Source: Syntrophaceae bacterium UBA6087 (GTDB lineage: Bacteria > Desulfobacterota > Desulfomonilia > UBA1062). From it: a stretch of DNA of 64,000 bases. A model generated the notes under the pieces. The model did no database searches. It saw only the letters and a list, made by a program, of their open reading frames with translations, and was not told where the DNA came from. The stretch is from NCBI GenBank assembly GCA_002448235.1, contig DIXF01000017.1:186001-250000 (forward strand), read 5' to 3'. The stretch's first letter is position 1, and each line of letters opens with the position of its first letter. Positions 44,849 to 54,499 of the stretch are shown here, piece by piece. Both the position numbers and the translations under genes were made by a program.

Positions 44849-46123
44849 ATGAAAATCAGCGAGATGGCAAACTGGCCCCTGAAACAGATCTTCTGGCCGC
44901 CCAGCCTGGTGATGCGCCAACTGGGCAGCGCCCTGCTCTTTTCCCACATGATCAAGTGGAAGCAGTTCCCCAAATGGATGTACCGGCACGGGCTCAACTC
45001 TCTGCCCATCGCGGCAGGCTCCATCGGCATGGGCTGCATCGGGTTCCCGGCCCACCCGGCATGGGAGGTCACCTCGGCCTGCAACCTGAAGTGCATCCAC
45101 TGCCATGCCGTGGCGAACACGCCCGGCAAGGACGAGCTCAATACCGATGAGGCCAAGAAATTCATCGATGAGCTCGCCCGGGTGGACGAGTTCCGCATGC
45201 TGGTCTACACCGGCGGCGAGCCCCTGGTCCGTTCCGACATCTTCGAACTCATGGAGCATGCGAAAAAGGCCGGACTGATCAACGTCATCGCCACCAACGG
45301 CACCCTGATCACCGAAGAGGTGGCCTGCCGGCTCAAGGAGGTAGGCCTTGCCACGGCAGCGGTGAGCCTCGACTCCTGGCGCGAAGAGGTGCACGACTAT
45401 GTGCGCAACAAGCCCAATGCCTTTGAGCTCGCCATGCGGGGCATCCGGGCCTTGAAAAAGGCGGGCATCCCGCTTCAGATAAACTGCACGGCAATGCAGT
45501 ACAACATCCACGACTTAAGCGAACTCGTGGATCTCGCCGACGACCTGGGCTCGGGCATCATGCTCATGTACCAGCTCGTGCCCGTAGGCAGGGGCGAGAC
45601 CATCAAGGACGCCACGCTCAAGATCAACGAGAACGAGCGCCTGCTCAAATTCCTCGCGAAAAAGCAGCAGGACGTCTCCACCATCATCGAGCCGGTGGCA
45701 GGCCCCCAGTACTGGCCCTACCTCATGGAGCTCTCGGGCAAGACAGGCGGCATCTGGATGAGGATGGCAAAAGAGGTCTTCCACGGCTGCTCGGCGGGCA
45801 GAGGGTTCGTCTACATCAAGTCGAACGGCGACGTGTGGCCCTGCCCCTTCGTGGAGGTCAATGCGGGCAACGTCCGCAACCGCCCCTTTGACGAAATATG
45901 GCGGAACAGTTCGGTGTTCGAGAACCTGCGCAACCGCGAAAGCACGCTCAAGGGCAAGTGCGGCGAATGCGACTACAGGACTATCTGCGGCGGCTGCCGA
46001 GGACGTTCCATGGCCTATTCAGGAGATTACTTAAGCGAAGACCCGTCGTGCTTCCTCCGCACCGAATCCGAAATCCTGCGCCCCTGCGAGATGCCCGACC
46101 AAAAGATTGCCGCCACGGGATAG
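44849..46123 (+). CDS. radical SAM/SPASM protein, prenyltransferase neighbour
   Basis: 424 residues. The radical SAM cysteines are in CNLKCIHCHA near 77-87. The C-terminal SPASM region has three or four extra cysteines for auxiliary clusters (WPCPFVEVN, then GKCGECDYRTICGGCRG). About 75 N-terminal residues precede the core. Relatives include the haem-biosynthesis AhbC/D type and peptide-maturation enzymes; no precursor peptide gene was found. Pairing with a UbiA-type enzyme suggests a modified quinone or other prenylated compound, but that is inference. Four bases separate it from the prenyltransferase gene. Confidence 0.88.
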   Translation: MKISEMANWPLKQIFWPPSLVMRQLGSALLFSHMIKWKQFPKWMYRHGLNSLPIAAGSIGMGCIGFPAHPAWEVTSACNLKCIHCHAVANTPGKDELNTDEAKKFIDELARVDEFRMLVYTGGEPLVRSDIFELMEHAKKAGLINVIATNGTLITEEVACRLKEVGLATAAVSLDSWREEVHDYVRNKPNAFELAMRGIRALKKAGIPLQINCTAMQYNIHDLSELVDLADDLGSGIMLMYQLVPVGRGETIKDATLKINENERLLKFLAKKQQDVSTIIEPVAGPQYWPYLMELSGKTGGIWMRMAKEVFHGCSAGRGFVYIKSNGDVWPCPFVEVNAGNVRNRPFDEIWRNSSVFENLRNRESTLKGKCGECDYRTICGGCRGRSMAYSGDYLSEDPSCFLRTESEILRPCEMPDQKIAATG

Positions 46124-46183
46124 TCGAGGCGGTAGCCCTGCGCATCGCCTCAAGCGGTCAGGTTTGGGAGAGAGTTCTTCTCG

Positions 46184-46213
46184 TGAGGCGTGCTAGGAGT
46201 GCCTCAGACTTTT
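46184..46213 (+). terminator. hairpin with T run after the radical SAM gene
   Basis: TGAGGC (46184-46189) pairs with GCCTCA (46201-46206), then GACTTTT. A second hairpin GAGGCG/CGCCTC lies just before it at about 46126-46151. Its right arm overlaps the convergent GNAT gene's end. Confidence 0.4.
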
Positions 46214-46642
46214 CGTGAATCTGATGCCCGTGTCGCGATAGCCGTTACGGCGGTAGAACTCGTGAGACCCTTTCCGGTGACTGCTGCTGGTGAGGACGAT
46301 CATCAAGGCACCCTGCTGCGCCAGCCAGGTTTCCATCTTGTCGATCAGCAGCTTTCCGATCCTCTGTCCGCGCCACTTTTCATCCACCACGAGCGCCGTG
46401 ACCCTTCCGTATATCCCGGAGGTTTCCAGTGAATATCCCATATAGGCGCCGACCAGCCCCACGACATCACCATCGATCTCTGCGACAAAGGTCCTGTACT
46501 GGGGCAACGAGGACAGGGTCCTGACCCTCCCCGACATCTCTTCGGGTGAAGCCGGGTATCCCATCTGGGAAATGAGCGAGGCAAGGGCAGATGCATCGTG
46601 GTCCCCTGCCTCTCGTATGATATATCCGTTTTCAGCCGTCAT
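46193..46642 (-). CDS. GNAT N-acetyltransferase
   Basis: 149 residues. The acetyl-CoA-binding motif reads VDEKWRGQRIGKLLIDKME near 88-106, and the C-terminal strand is HEFYRRNGYRDTGIRF. One GNAT domain, no extra part, substrate unknown. Convergent to the radical SAM gene and upstream of nothing clear; it stands alone. Confidence 0.9.
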   Translation of the reverse strand: MTAENGYIIREAGDHDASALASLISQMGYPASPEEMSGRVRTLSSLPQYRTFVAEIDGDVVGLVGAYMGYSLETSGIYGRVTALVVDEKWRGQRIGKLLIDKMETWLAQQGALMIVLTSSSHRKGSHEFYRRNGYRDTGIRFTKSLRHS

Positions 46643-46882
46643 GTCGTCCAGTCTGCTTGATTATCTACATAATGAATAATGCCGTGCTGAAGGGGTAAAT
46701 CAAATCATAAAACAACAGCCTGGGAGTCTTGCCTTGTACACGTCCGGCCAATACAAGGATATTTTCGACGTACCGACAACGAAAAAGGATATACACCTCA
46801 CCCTGCCCGATGCCCTGTCCGGACAGAAATCACCGGGCGGATAAACAGGGTGAATACGCTGATTCCGGGGCAGCCAATGCCA

Positions 46883-47968
46883 TCAACTCGGGCGGGCTTC
46901 CAGTCTCCTGACCTTTGTCCGGATCGAACCGCTGAGCACGCTTTCCATAAAGTCATCTGCCAGCCTCTTCCCCATTGAGGTCGATTCCTTCCAGAAGGTT
47001 ATCCGCTCGCTATCGCGCCCGTCAAAAGTTTTGAAATCGGCCCTGTCCGGGATGCGGCCGAATGGGAGACGCGAGACGAATTCCGGCGACGGAACCAGCA
47101 TGAGCATGTCCTTCATGTGCTCTGGGTCGGCACTGCGCCTGCGGATATTCTTGTCGAACCATCCGGGGATGAGCCTGGTTGCAAAATGCGGGTAGAGGAT
47201 GACGCCCTTCTCATTCTTCGGGGAGAACGATGCGGGATGGTAGTCGAGGATGCCGCCGTCCCGGTAGACACCGGCCACTGCTCCCGCTATGTCGCGTATC
47301 CCCCCCATGACCAGAGGGATAGAGCTGGTGGCAAGCAGGGCATGACGGAAGTTTTCGTCATCCAGAGGCACTCTCTGGATGGGAAACTCGCTTTTCTGAA
47401 AAAAGTCCGGATTCTCCCGCGGATCGTAGAAGAACGCCCGCTCGAAAAATATCGAGAGAAACTTGCGGCTGACCCTGTTGAGCAGAAACGCCATGGCGAG
47501 CCCGAGGAACTGGACCGAGATCTTTTCCGACCCGGTAACGCCTCTGCATCTCACCGCGGTCAGATTGAAGCGCATCACGGGATGGTTGAGAATTTCCGCT
47601 ATACGATCCTTGGGGAAACATGCATCCAGTATCTTGCGGCATTCCTCCCTCACCCTCTTCGGGGTGACGCGGCCGTTGTACTGCTGGTGTATGTATGCAT
47701 TTGCAAGGGCGTCGATCGCCGATACCGGGTCGCTCAAGGTAGCGGAGGCAAGCTTCCATGAACCGATGGAGGTGCCGTACAAAAGCAGCGGTTTTACGCG
47801 GTCTTTAAACCACTGGCTGAAGATGATCTTGTCGAGCTCGGAGATAACCAGCCACTTGGCCGCCCCTGCGGCGCCTGCCACCACCGAGACATCCTCGGGC
47901 GAGAGCCCTCCGTCGCGAATCCGCTCAAACGCGTTTTTCCCGGCAAGAAACAACAGATCATCGTTCAT
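46883..47968 (-). CDS. patatin-like phospholipase
   Basis: 361 residues, with GGAGG before the start. The nucleophile is S67 in GTSIG, the glycine-rich oxyanion segment is VVAGAAGAAKW, and the catalytic aspartate is in RDGGILDYHP near 238. It is the Ser-Asp dyad of patatin-type lipid acyl hydrolases. No signal peptide, so a cytoplasmic or membrane-surface role is likely. It stands alone. Confidence 0.88.
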   Translation of the reverse strand: MNDDLLFLAGKNAFERIRDGGLSPEDVSVVAGAAGAAKWLVISELDKIIFSQWFKDRVKPLLLYGTSIGSWKLASATLSDPVSAIDALANAYIHQQYNGRVTPKRVREECRKILDACFPKDRIAEILNHPVMRFNLTAVRCRGVTGSEKISVQFLGLAMAFLLNRVSRKFLSIFFERAFFYDPRENPDFFQKSEFPIQRVPLDDENFRHALLATSSIPLVMGGIRDIAGAVAGVYRDGGILDYHPASFSPKNEKGVILYPHFATRLIPGWFDKNIRRRSADPEHMKDMLMLVPSPEFVSRLPFGRIPDRADFKTFDGRDSERITFWKESTSMGKRLADDFMESVLSGSIRTKVRRLEARPS

Positions 47969-48288
47969 TACCCTCTATCCTCCAACCGTAGTTTCAAGAA
48001 GTGGCTTGCACAGACCCGCCCTCTCAACATCCGTCCAGAGTACTCCGTTCGGATTGGCGAACGCCCCGGCAATCATGATGACACTGGTCAGCATGCGGTT
48101 CTCTATATCCTATTTCGCGGACATCCTGAGTAAAACATTTGTAAAAAAAGGTGATTGCAGCATAAGGCGGTCTTTGACATATTTTCTCGATAAACCTGAC
48201 TTGCCGGTTATGAATTGATATTTTCCCTGAAAGCTACTAAGCTACTGCCCCAGGTTCACAACAGCTTACCACATCCGGGAGGTACAAC
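47969..48288. other. intergenic region, promoter candidates only
   Basis: 320 bases between divergent genes. TTGACATATTTTC (around 48175) resembles a -35 box, but no matching -10 box was found. The ribosome-binding site GGGAGG precedes 48289. Nothing else clear. Confidence 0.35.
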
Positions 48289-49848
48289 ATGATAAGCAGA
48301 AGGCCTGTGCATCCTTTTGCAAAGGCGTTATTCTTCGTTCTCTTTCTGGCCTTCTCCGCCGCATCCTATGGCATCGACCAGGGCGTCCATGCACCGGTAG
48401 TAAGAACGGACCGGCCCATGTTAAACGCACCGTCGAAGGTCACACCGAACACGCCTGGCATGGTGCCTCCCGGGCCTGTCCGCCCCTCATCAGGGCTGGG
48501 ATGCATCATGGAATCGGTCTCACCGGCGGCAGCAGAAACGGGCGATGCGGTGACCATAACGGGGAGAGGGCTCGGCACCGGGTGTTCGGTATTTTTTAAT
48601 AATCCGTCTGGTGGAGCGTATGCGACCAATGTCCAGATCATCGACTCCCTGCACATGAGAGTCGTTGTGCCTGTCATGCCTTCCGGGAAAGGGACCGTTG
48701 CGATACGAGACAGGAGCAATCCCATGGTGAACAACAACTCCACGGCAAGCATCCTGCCCTTTGAAGTGAAAGCCTCAGTCGCTGTCCTGCAGAGCGTTAC
48801 ACCCGGTCAGTCCACGCCAGGCCCGAAGATCATGCTGATCGGTTCGAACCTTCGACAGGGCGAGCCATACAAGGCCCATTTCATCACGTCACAAGGCAAA
48901 AGGATCGAGGCGCCTCTCGAATGGGTAAACATAACGACTTTCAGGGTCACCGTGCCTGACCCGGCCAAGGTAACGGGATATCAGGACACGATGCAGAACG
49001 CCAACACGTTCTATGTGACCCGGGGAAGCACACCGAGCAACCGGCTGCCCTTCAAGATCCTACCGGCGCAAAAATGTGCGGTGAAAAGCATCTACCCGTC
49101 CATAGGCAATGCAAAAGAGCATGTCTGGTTATCCGGCGACAGCCTGAGCCCCGCCTGTGAGGTGACGTTCTACACTGCAACCGGCCAGCCCTATCCGTGC
49201 ACGCAAAAGTATCAGAGTTCCAGCGGCAAGCTCGAGGTGGTCATACCCGACATGCCGGGAAGCAAAGGCTCGGTCTCGACGAGAGAGGCAGGTTCACCCC
49301 AGGCGGCTGCCACGATTCCTTACGAGGTAAGGGGCACGGCTCCTCTCCTGGCAACCAGGGTAGATGTGAGTTACCTTCAGGGAACAGGGACGAAAATCAT
49401 GGGTTCTGCCTATGCCAAGACATACATCGGTACCGGACCCACATCGGCCCCCGCACAGTATCCTTTCCAGTGCCTGGGAAGTTGGTCTGTCTGCAAGAAT
49501 GGCGATGTGTACACCTACGAATATACCATCTGGATGACCGAGTTCGTTACCACGGTGAGGGTTCTGAACCGGATACGCCTCATATGGCCCGACCTCGATA
49601 ATCCGGCCCTGAAGTATGGGACCGTGAGCACCTCGGCAAAACTTACCCCCGAACTCGCGCACAAGGTCGTCACTACGTCCGAGCACAGGCTGGAGATAGA
49701 TTTCTGGACGAACCGGGGAGGCTTAAGCACAAAGACGATGTCTGTTTATCTTCAATCGAAGAAACCGCCGGTGACGGGATCTGTGGAAACATTCGATAAT
49801 TACGGCCAGGCCTGCATCATGAACGACGCCATGGTCCCTGCGCCGTAA
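48289..49848 (+). CDS. secreted multi-domain beta-sandwich (IPT/TIG-like) protein
   Basis: 519 residues with GGGAGG upstream. A signal peptide covers about 1-29 (LFFVLFLAFSAASYG). A proline-rich spacer (PSKVTPNTPGMVPPGPVRP) leads to three repeated units of about 100 residues: VSPAAAETGDAVTITGRGLG, VTPGQSTPGPKIMLIGSNLR and IYPSIGNAKEHVWLSGDSLS. These are IPT/TIG-like immunoglobulin folds. The C-terminal 150 residues are another beta domain without known match. Cell-surface or periplasmic; function unknown. Confidence 0.7.
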   Translation: MISRRPVHPFAKALFFVLFLAFSAASYGIDQGVHAPVVRTDRPMLNAPSKVTPNTPGMVPPGPVRPSSGLGCIMESVSPAAAETGDAVTITGRGLGTGCSVFFNNPSGGAYATNVQIIDSLHMRVVVPVMPSGKGTVAIRDRSNPMVNNNSTASILPFEVKASVAVLQSVTPGQSTPGPKIMLIGSNLRQGEPYKAHFITSQGKRIEAPLEWVNITTFRVTVPDPAKVTGYQDTMQNANTFYVTRGSTPSNRLPFKILPAQKCAVKSIYPSIGNAKEHVWLSGDSLSPACEVTFYTATGQPYPCTQKYQSSSGKLEVVIPDMPGSKGSVSTREAGSPQAAATIPYEVRGTAPLLATRVDVSYLQGTGTKIMGSAYAKTYIGTGPTSAPAQYPFQCLGSWSVCKNGDVYTYEYTIWMTEFVTTVRVLNRIRLIWPDLDNPALKYGTVSTSAKLTPELAHKVVTTSEHRLEIDFWTNRGGLSTKTMSVYLQSKKPPVTGSVETFDNYGQACIMNDAMVPAP

Positions 49849-49871
49849 GAGGAGAGGGAATATCTAAAGAT

Positions 49872-50999
49872 TCAATCAACCCGGCTTTGTTTTTCGCCTG
49901 AACAGCTTTTTCTGAGCCTGTCCCATTCTTCCCTTTTCGGGAGAGGGCGGTACTTTCCGAAGGGCTTATCGCCAGAATCAGCCAGCTGTCTCAATTTGAG
50001 GGTCCGCTGTCTCATGTCGGGGTGCGTAGAGACATATTGCAGTATCCCGGGTGCAGTATTCTCGTCTTCGATCGTCTCGAAGAAACGGATCATTCCGCCG
50101 GGATCGACCCCTGCGGAAAGAATCATACGCATGCCTTCCCTGTCGGCCTCTTCTTCATCCTGGCGGCTGTAGCGAAGCCGCGCCAGCATGTGTGCAATCT
50201 TTACCCCGTAAACCATAGCGCCGGTAACGTCTCCTGTTACGGCGCTGATCATCAGACCGGTGGAAGAATCCTCGATTATCCTTTTCAGGGCGTGACGCTT
50301 CGTGATGTGCTGGATCTCATGAGCAATGACCCCGGCGAGTTCCTCAGGCGACCCGGTTCTTTCCAGGAGGCCGCTGAATATGATGATGTTCCCTCCCGGA
50401 AGCGCCACGGCATTCACCATGTCCGACTCCACAACATACACCCTGAATGGATAGGCTGCCGGCGTCCCCGCGGTAAGGACCTCCGTAATCCGGCTTATGG
50501 TTTCATTGAGCTCGGCGTCTTTGCATCGCGCTTCTTCAGGCGCTAATGCCGAGAGGGTCGATTGGCCGAGGTTCCGTTCCCATTCCATCGGGATACGCGG
50601 GGCGACAAGGGCCGCCGCGAACGGAATCCCCCAGAAATAAAGGCAGAAGCCTGCGCCAAGGATGCCTGCGGCAGCATAGACGGTAAGCCTCCTGCGGAGG
50701 GAGCGGGTCGTCGGGTTGTGAAAATGCCGGGTAATGTCAGGTGATAGCTCATGGAGGCTGTTCAGGAATTCCGGATCGTCGATGATAAGCACCTCGGGCA
50801 TTTTGCCGCCGTGCTCCAGCCGCACAGGCTCCCTGCCATAGAAGCCCTGGGCTTGCCGGATCTCATGGTAAGGCCATACGAGATTTATGCCGCCGGCTGT
50901 ACGGATCATCAGGCTGTCGTTCGTCAGCTCGACTGCTGCCGGTTTCTTTCCGGCGGTCTTCCCGTCCAGGTAATGTCCTTCCCACTTGAGCCTGATCAA
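49872..50999 (-). CDS. M48-family metallopeptidase, YjgN partner
   Basis: 375 residues. A DUF7092-type beta domain spans about 1-90, a membrane segment lies near 105-130 (LTVYAAAGILGAGFCLYFWG), and the zinc site HEIQH has H227, E228 and H231, with the third ligand in DEEEADREG. The frame follows the YjgN-like gene by 14 bases on the same strand, an arrangement known from several proteobacteria. Likely membrane-bound protease with a periplasmic or cytoplasmic catalytic face; substrate unknown. Confidence 0.88.
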   Translation of the reverse strand: MIRLKWEGHYLDGKTAGKKPAAVELTNDSLMIRTAGGINLVWPYHEIRQAQGFYGREPVRLEHGGKMPEVLIIDDPEFLNSLHELSPDITRHFHNPTTRSLRRRLTVYAAAGILGAGFCLYFWGIPFAAALVAPRIPMEWERNLGQSTLSALAPEEARCKDAELNETISRITEVLTAGTPAAYPFRVYVVESDMVNAVALPGGNIIIFSGLLERTGSPEELAGVIAHEIQHITKRHALKRIIEDSSTGLMISAVTGDVTGAMVYGVKIAHMLARLRYSRQDEEEADREGMRMILSAGVDPGGMIRFFETIEDENTAPGILQYVSTHPDMRQRTLKLRQLADSGDKPFGKYRPLPKREEWDRLRKSCSGEKQSRVD

Positions 51000-51013
51000 G
51001 ATGATTCTCCTCT

Positions 51014-52009
51014 TCAGCCGAGGTCGAAATCCATATCCAGAAAGTCCCCGATCTCTTCGGCTGTTGCCGTTTCTTCCCGGGCATCCTGGATTATTCCATT
51101 AAAATCGAGATATCCGGTGAGGGTCAAATTTCCAAGATAATATCTGAGAAACCTGACCTTCACCCAGGGAGCGCATATGCCGAGGGTGAAGATGAGCAGA
51201 GGGACGCTGGAAACGATAAGCCAGAGAAGCCCTCCGAACGTGATGTCCGAACGGAAGCGCGCCCCTTGAAAGGTCGTGTGGTTCCAGAGGTACCGCGTTT
51301 TCAGGCTGCTGTACCAGATCATGGATATGAATACCGTGGGGAGAGCCAGGAGAAGGGCGACGATATATTTTCCCAGCAGGTCGGAACCCTTGCCGTCAAA
51401 GCCGAACCTGCTGTTGCCGTAACAGGTGTTGTCAAAGAAGAATGCCGCTTTCCGGACATCGTAGTACGGTGAATACAGGCTCAGGGTGATAAGGTTCAGC
51501 AGCATGGAGCTGCAGAATATCCGTGCGAAGTCCCGCCATCTCCCCCGGAATGAGAACCGGACGCCCCGCAGGGAAGTCCTGCTGTACCGATACCGTCTCA
51601 TCCCGACGACAGCAATGGGGATGAAGGCGGAAATCAGGATCAGCGAAAGGAGCCCCCCGATCAAAACAATGAAAATGTGCGCTCCGAACATTCCCGGAGC
51701 ATTCTGGAGCAGGATGAAAGGGATGCCGAAAATGAGGGCTGCCTTGAGCCACCCCCAAAGCGCCTCTTTTGGCGTCCCGTGATAACTGAGCCTGTCCCCG
51801 TCCATATCGACCTGCCCCCAAAGGTATTTCCTCACCTTTACCTTGGCCCAGAAGTAATAGATCCCCAGGGTAATGATTATAAGGAAAAGGTTCACGATCT
51901 GGATGCCGAAAAGCGTGCCGCCGCTGCCATGGAAAGAGAACGCAAACGCTTTCGTCTCTTCCGGGCTTCTGAACTCGGTCTCCTGCAGTCTGTATGATTG
52001 TGTCTGCAT
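51014..52009 (-). CDS. DUF898 (YjgN-family) membrane protein
   Basis: 331 residues with six or so hydrophobic helices. FSFHGSGGTLFGIQIVNLFL and ITLGIYYFWAKVKVRKYLW at the start, and a second copy-like region near 200-300, are characteristic of the YjgN/DUF898 family. First gene of an operon with the M48 peptidase. The function of the family is unknown to me; the pairing suggests that the peptidase works on or with it. Confidence 0.88.
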   Translation of the reverse strand: MQTQSYRLQETEFRSPEETKAFAFSFHGSGGTLFGIQIVNLFLIIITLGIYYFWAKVKVRKYLWGQVDMDGDRLSYHGTPKEALWGWLKAALIFGIPFILLQNAPGMFGAHIFIVLIGGLLSLILISAFIPIAVVGMRRYRYSRTSLRGVRFSFRGRWRDFARIFCSSMLLNLITLSLYSPYYDVRKAAFFFDNTCYGNSRFGFDGKGSDLLGKYIVALLLALPTVFISMIWYSSLKTRYLWNHTTFQGARFRSDITFGGLLWLIVSSVPLLIFTLGICAPWVKVRFLRYYLGNLTLTGYLDFNGIIQDAREETATAEEIGDFLDMDFDLG

Positions 52010-52263
52010 GGGTACTCCTCCTCGTCATAAGATAAATACAAACGGTAAGAACATTCACATAATCGGCATAAGAGACGGTATATTCAAGCTTAAAATCATC
52101 ACAGCTCCGGTTCGGAATAAGAGACCCGCATCAGCATCATCGGATATGGGTCTCGGTTTGAGAACCGCTATACAATATTTCAATTTACTATATATGTTTA
52201 ATAGTTTAAATATCCGTGTATATTAACAGGTTTGAACGATATCCACCCCCCGGAGGGCCTTTC

Positions 52264-54111
52264 ATGAGACGCATTAATTTGAAAACCGTTATCCGTACGT
52301 TTCTGTGGTTTGTCAATTTCAGGACCATGATCAAGCTCACCATGTCGTGGTTGTGGCTTCGGCGCGGCCGGACTTTCTTCATCTTCGAAGGCAGGCAGTA
52401 CACCTACGGAGAGGTATACCGGCAGGCGCAGCGATACGCCGACTTCTTCCTCGCCGAGCGCAGCAGACTCCTCCGGAGCGGGAAGCTGAAAAACGGCGAG
52501 CGCCTTGCACTGGGGATCTACATGGAGAACGCCCCGGAGTTCATCTTCGCCTCTCTCGGTGCGGGCTTGAGCAATTCGATCCTCTTTGCCATCAACACCG
52601 GCTTTCGCGGGGAAACACTGGCAAAGGTCATCGATCAGGCGAACATCACCCGCCTGATCGTAAATAAAAGTTCGGCCCCTGAAGTGGAAAGCGCCCTGCC
52701 AATGGTCACCGTGCTCGGACGCGGGGATATCCTCTTTGCAGGGAGCGCTGTGGATATCGCCGGCAGGGGCTACCGGGTGCTCGAGCAGGCCATCGAGCAG
52801 TCCCTGCCCGCTGCGGCAGATACAAGCATGGTGCCCATCGACAACTTCAGCCCGGTGCTCATCATCTACACCTCCGGCACGACCAGCCTGCCCAAAGCGG
52901 TGCCCTGCACGCACATCAAGCTCGTGGGAGCAGGGTTCGTGGTCGAGTCCGACGTCCGACTCACCAAAAAGGACCGCGGCTACATCTCCATGCCGCTCTT
53001 CCACTCGAACGCCTGGTACATCGGCATCCTGCCGCAGATGATCGCGGGCAGCTCCTTCGTGCTCAAACCGAAATTCAGCGCGAGGGCCTTCGAGGAGGAC
53101 ATGCTGGAACACGGCGTAACCTTCCTGAACTATGTCGGCCAGCCGCTGCACTACATCATCGATGCCCTGGAAAAAAAATACGGCAGCCCCGATGCCGTCG
53201 AGGAAGCCCTGGCGAATCATCCGAGAAACCGCTTCCGGCGAGCCTACGGCAACGGGGCCTCGGCCGTGGACCGCAAAAAACTGATGCGATACCTCAATAT
53301 GGATCATATCTTCGAGATCTACGGCTCCACCGAGGCGGTCATCACCACGGCCAACCGGCCGGGCGACCCCATCGATTCCGTCGGCAAGGCGCCGAACTCG
53401 GTCGTGATTCTCGATGAGCAGTGCCGTGAGTGCGCCCCCGGGCTCGTGGATGCGAAAGGGCAGCTCACGAACTACGATCAGGCCGTGGGAGAGATCTGCA
53501 GTCAGGTGGACAGCGACAATTTACGGTTCGAGGGCTACCTCGGCGACTCCAAGGCAACAAACCAGAAGTTCAGAGACGGGATCTACCATTCGGGAGACCT
53601 GGGCCATGTCCGGTTGATCGGCCGCAAGCGCTACCTCTACTTCAACGGCCGCACCGACGACTGGATACGCAAGGACGGCGAGAACTTCTCTGCCGATAGC
53701 GTCCTGCGGTATGCCCAGGAGATGCCAGGAGTGGATTGCGCCGTTGCTTACGGTGCGCCGTGCGACGTGGCGGACGAAAAGGTCATGGTGGCGGTCCAGC
53801 TCAAGAAAGGCGCAATATTCGACCCTGCAGCGGTTCATACCTGGCTCGTCCGGCAGCAGAAGGAAGGCGGCATGGACCCGAAGTGGATGCCCGACTTTAT
53901 CCGGGTCATCGACAGCTTTCCCGTGACCGACACGCACAAGATCGTGGTCCGTCCCTACAAGCGTGATCATTACAACATCGAGAGCAATCCCGATATGGTG
54001 GTGTACTACCGGATAAAGGGGGACGAGACATACAACGTCCTGACCCCGGAAAAATACCGTGACCTGAAGGCGTGCTTCATCCGAAACGGCCGCGAATGCA
54101 TGCTGGGATAG
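52264..54111 (+). CDS. acyl-CoA synthetase, FATP/FadD17-like
   Basis: 615 residues from the ATG at 52264, GGAGGG six bases upstream; a frame from 52216 is open but less supported. The adenylate-forming signature YTSGTTSLPKA lies near 202-212 and is followed by HSNAWYIGIL. YGSTEAV is the second motif, and the hinge motif is YFNGRTDDWIRKDGEN. This is the fatty-acid transport protein/very-long-chain type of AMP-forming ligase. Two hairpins lie in the upstream leader (gagaccc/gggtctc at 52121-52154, and cggtt/aaccg). It stands alone between convergent and divergent genes. Confidence 0.9.
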   Translation: MRRINLKTVIRTFLWFVNFRTMIKLTMSWLWLRRGRTFFIFEGRQYTYGEVYRQAQRYADFFLAERSRLLRSGKLKNGERLALGIYMENAPEFIFASLGAGLSNSILFAINTGFRGETLAKVIDQANITRLIVNKSSAPEVESALPMVTVLGRGDILFAGSAVDIAGRGYRVLEQAIEQSLPAAADTSMVPIDNFSPVLIIYTSGTTSLPKAVPCTHIKLVGAGFVVESDVRLTKKDRGYISMPLFHSNAWYIGILPQMIAGSSFVLKPKFSARAFEEDMLEHGVTFLNYVGQPLHYIIDALEKKYGSPDAVEEALANHPRNRFRRAYGNGASAVDRKKLMRYLNMDHIFEIYGSTEAVITTANRPGDPIDSVGKAPNSVVILDEQCRECAPGLVDAKGQLTNYDQAVGEICSQVDSDNLRFEGYLGDSKATNQKFRDGIYHSGDLGHVRLIGRKRYLYFNGRTDDWIRKDGENFSADSVLRYAQEMPGVDCAVAYGAPCDVADEKVMVAVQLKKGAIFDPAAVHTWLVRQQKEGGMDPKWMPDFIRVIDSFPVTDTHKIVVRPYKRDHYNIESNPDMVVYYRIKGDETYNVLTPEKYRDLKACFIRNGRECMLG

Positions 54112-54242
54112 GTTTCCCCGGAGCCTGAAGAGAGCAGATAAAACCAGCGTAAAGGCGCTCTTGCGGATGGCGGTCGTCTGGAACATACCCATTGCCTGCA
54201 ACCGGGCATCTGCCGATTTCATGATTACCAAAAAGGTCGGCG

Positions 54243-54440
54243 TTATCCGGCAAGGATTTCCTTCACCCGTCCCACTTCGCCGCTCACAAGGCGCACCTTT
54301 ATCCCGTGCGGGTGGGTCGGCGAGTTTGTCAGGATGTCTTTCACTGTTCCCTCTGTCAGTCTTCCGGATTGCTGGTCCTGCTTCAGTACTATTCGTACAC
54401 GCGATCCCGGTTTGATATCGGTACGGTTCCTTCCGTCCAT
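54243..54440 (-). CDS. YwbE-family protein
   Basis: 65 residues, GAGGAG upstream. DIKPGSRVRIVLKQDQQSG and the repeated GRLTEGTVKDILTNSPTHPHGIKVRL match the small YwbE family, a KOW-like beta-barrel of unknown function. Basic and compact. Upstream on the same strand is the MerR gene's 3' end convergent region. Confidence 0.85.
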   Translation of the reverse strand: MDGRNRTDIKPGSRVRIVLKQDQQSGRLTEGTVKDILTNSPTHPHGIKVRLVSGEVGRVKEILAG

Positions 54441-54499
54441 AAAAATCTCCTCTTCTGCAAGTATGCCCGGGAGGCGCCGGGCGGTCGGCCAATAAAATG

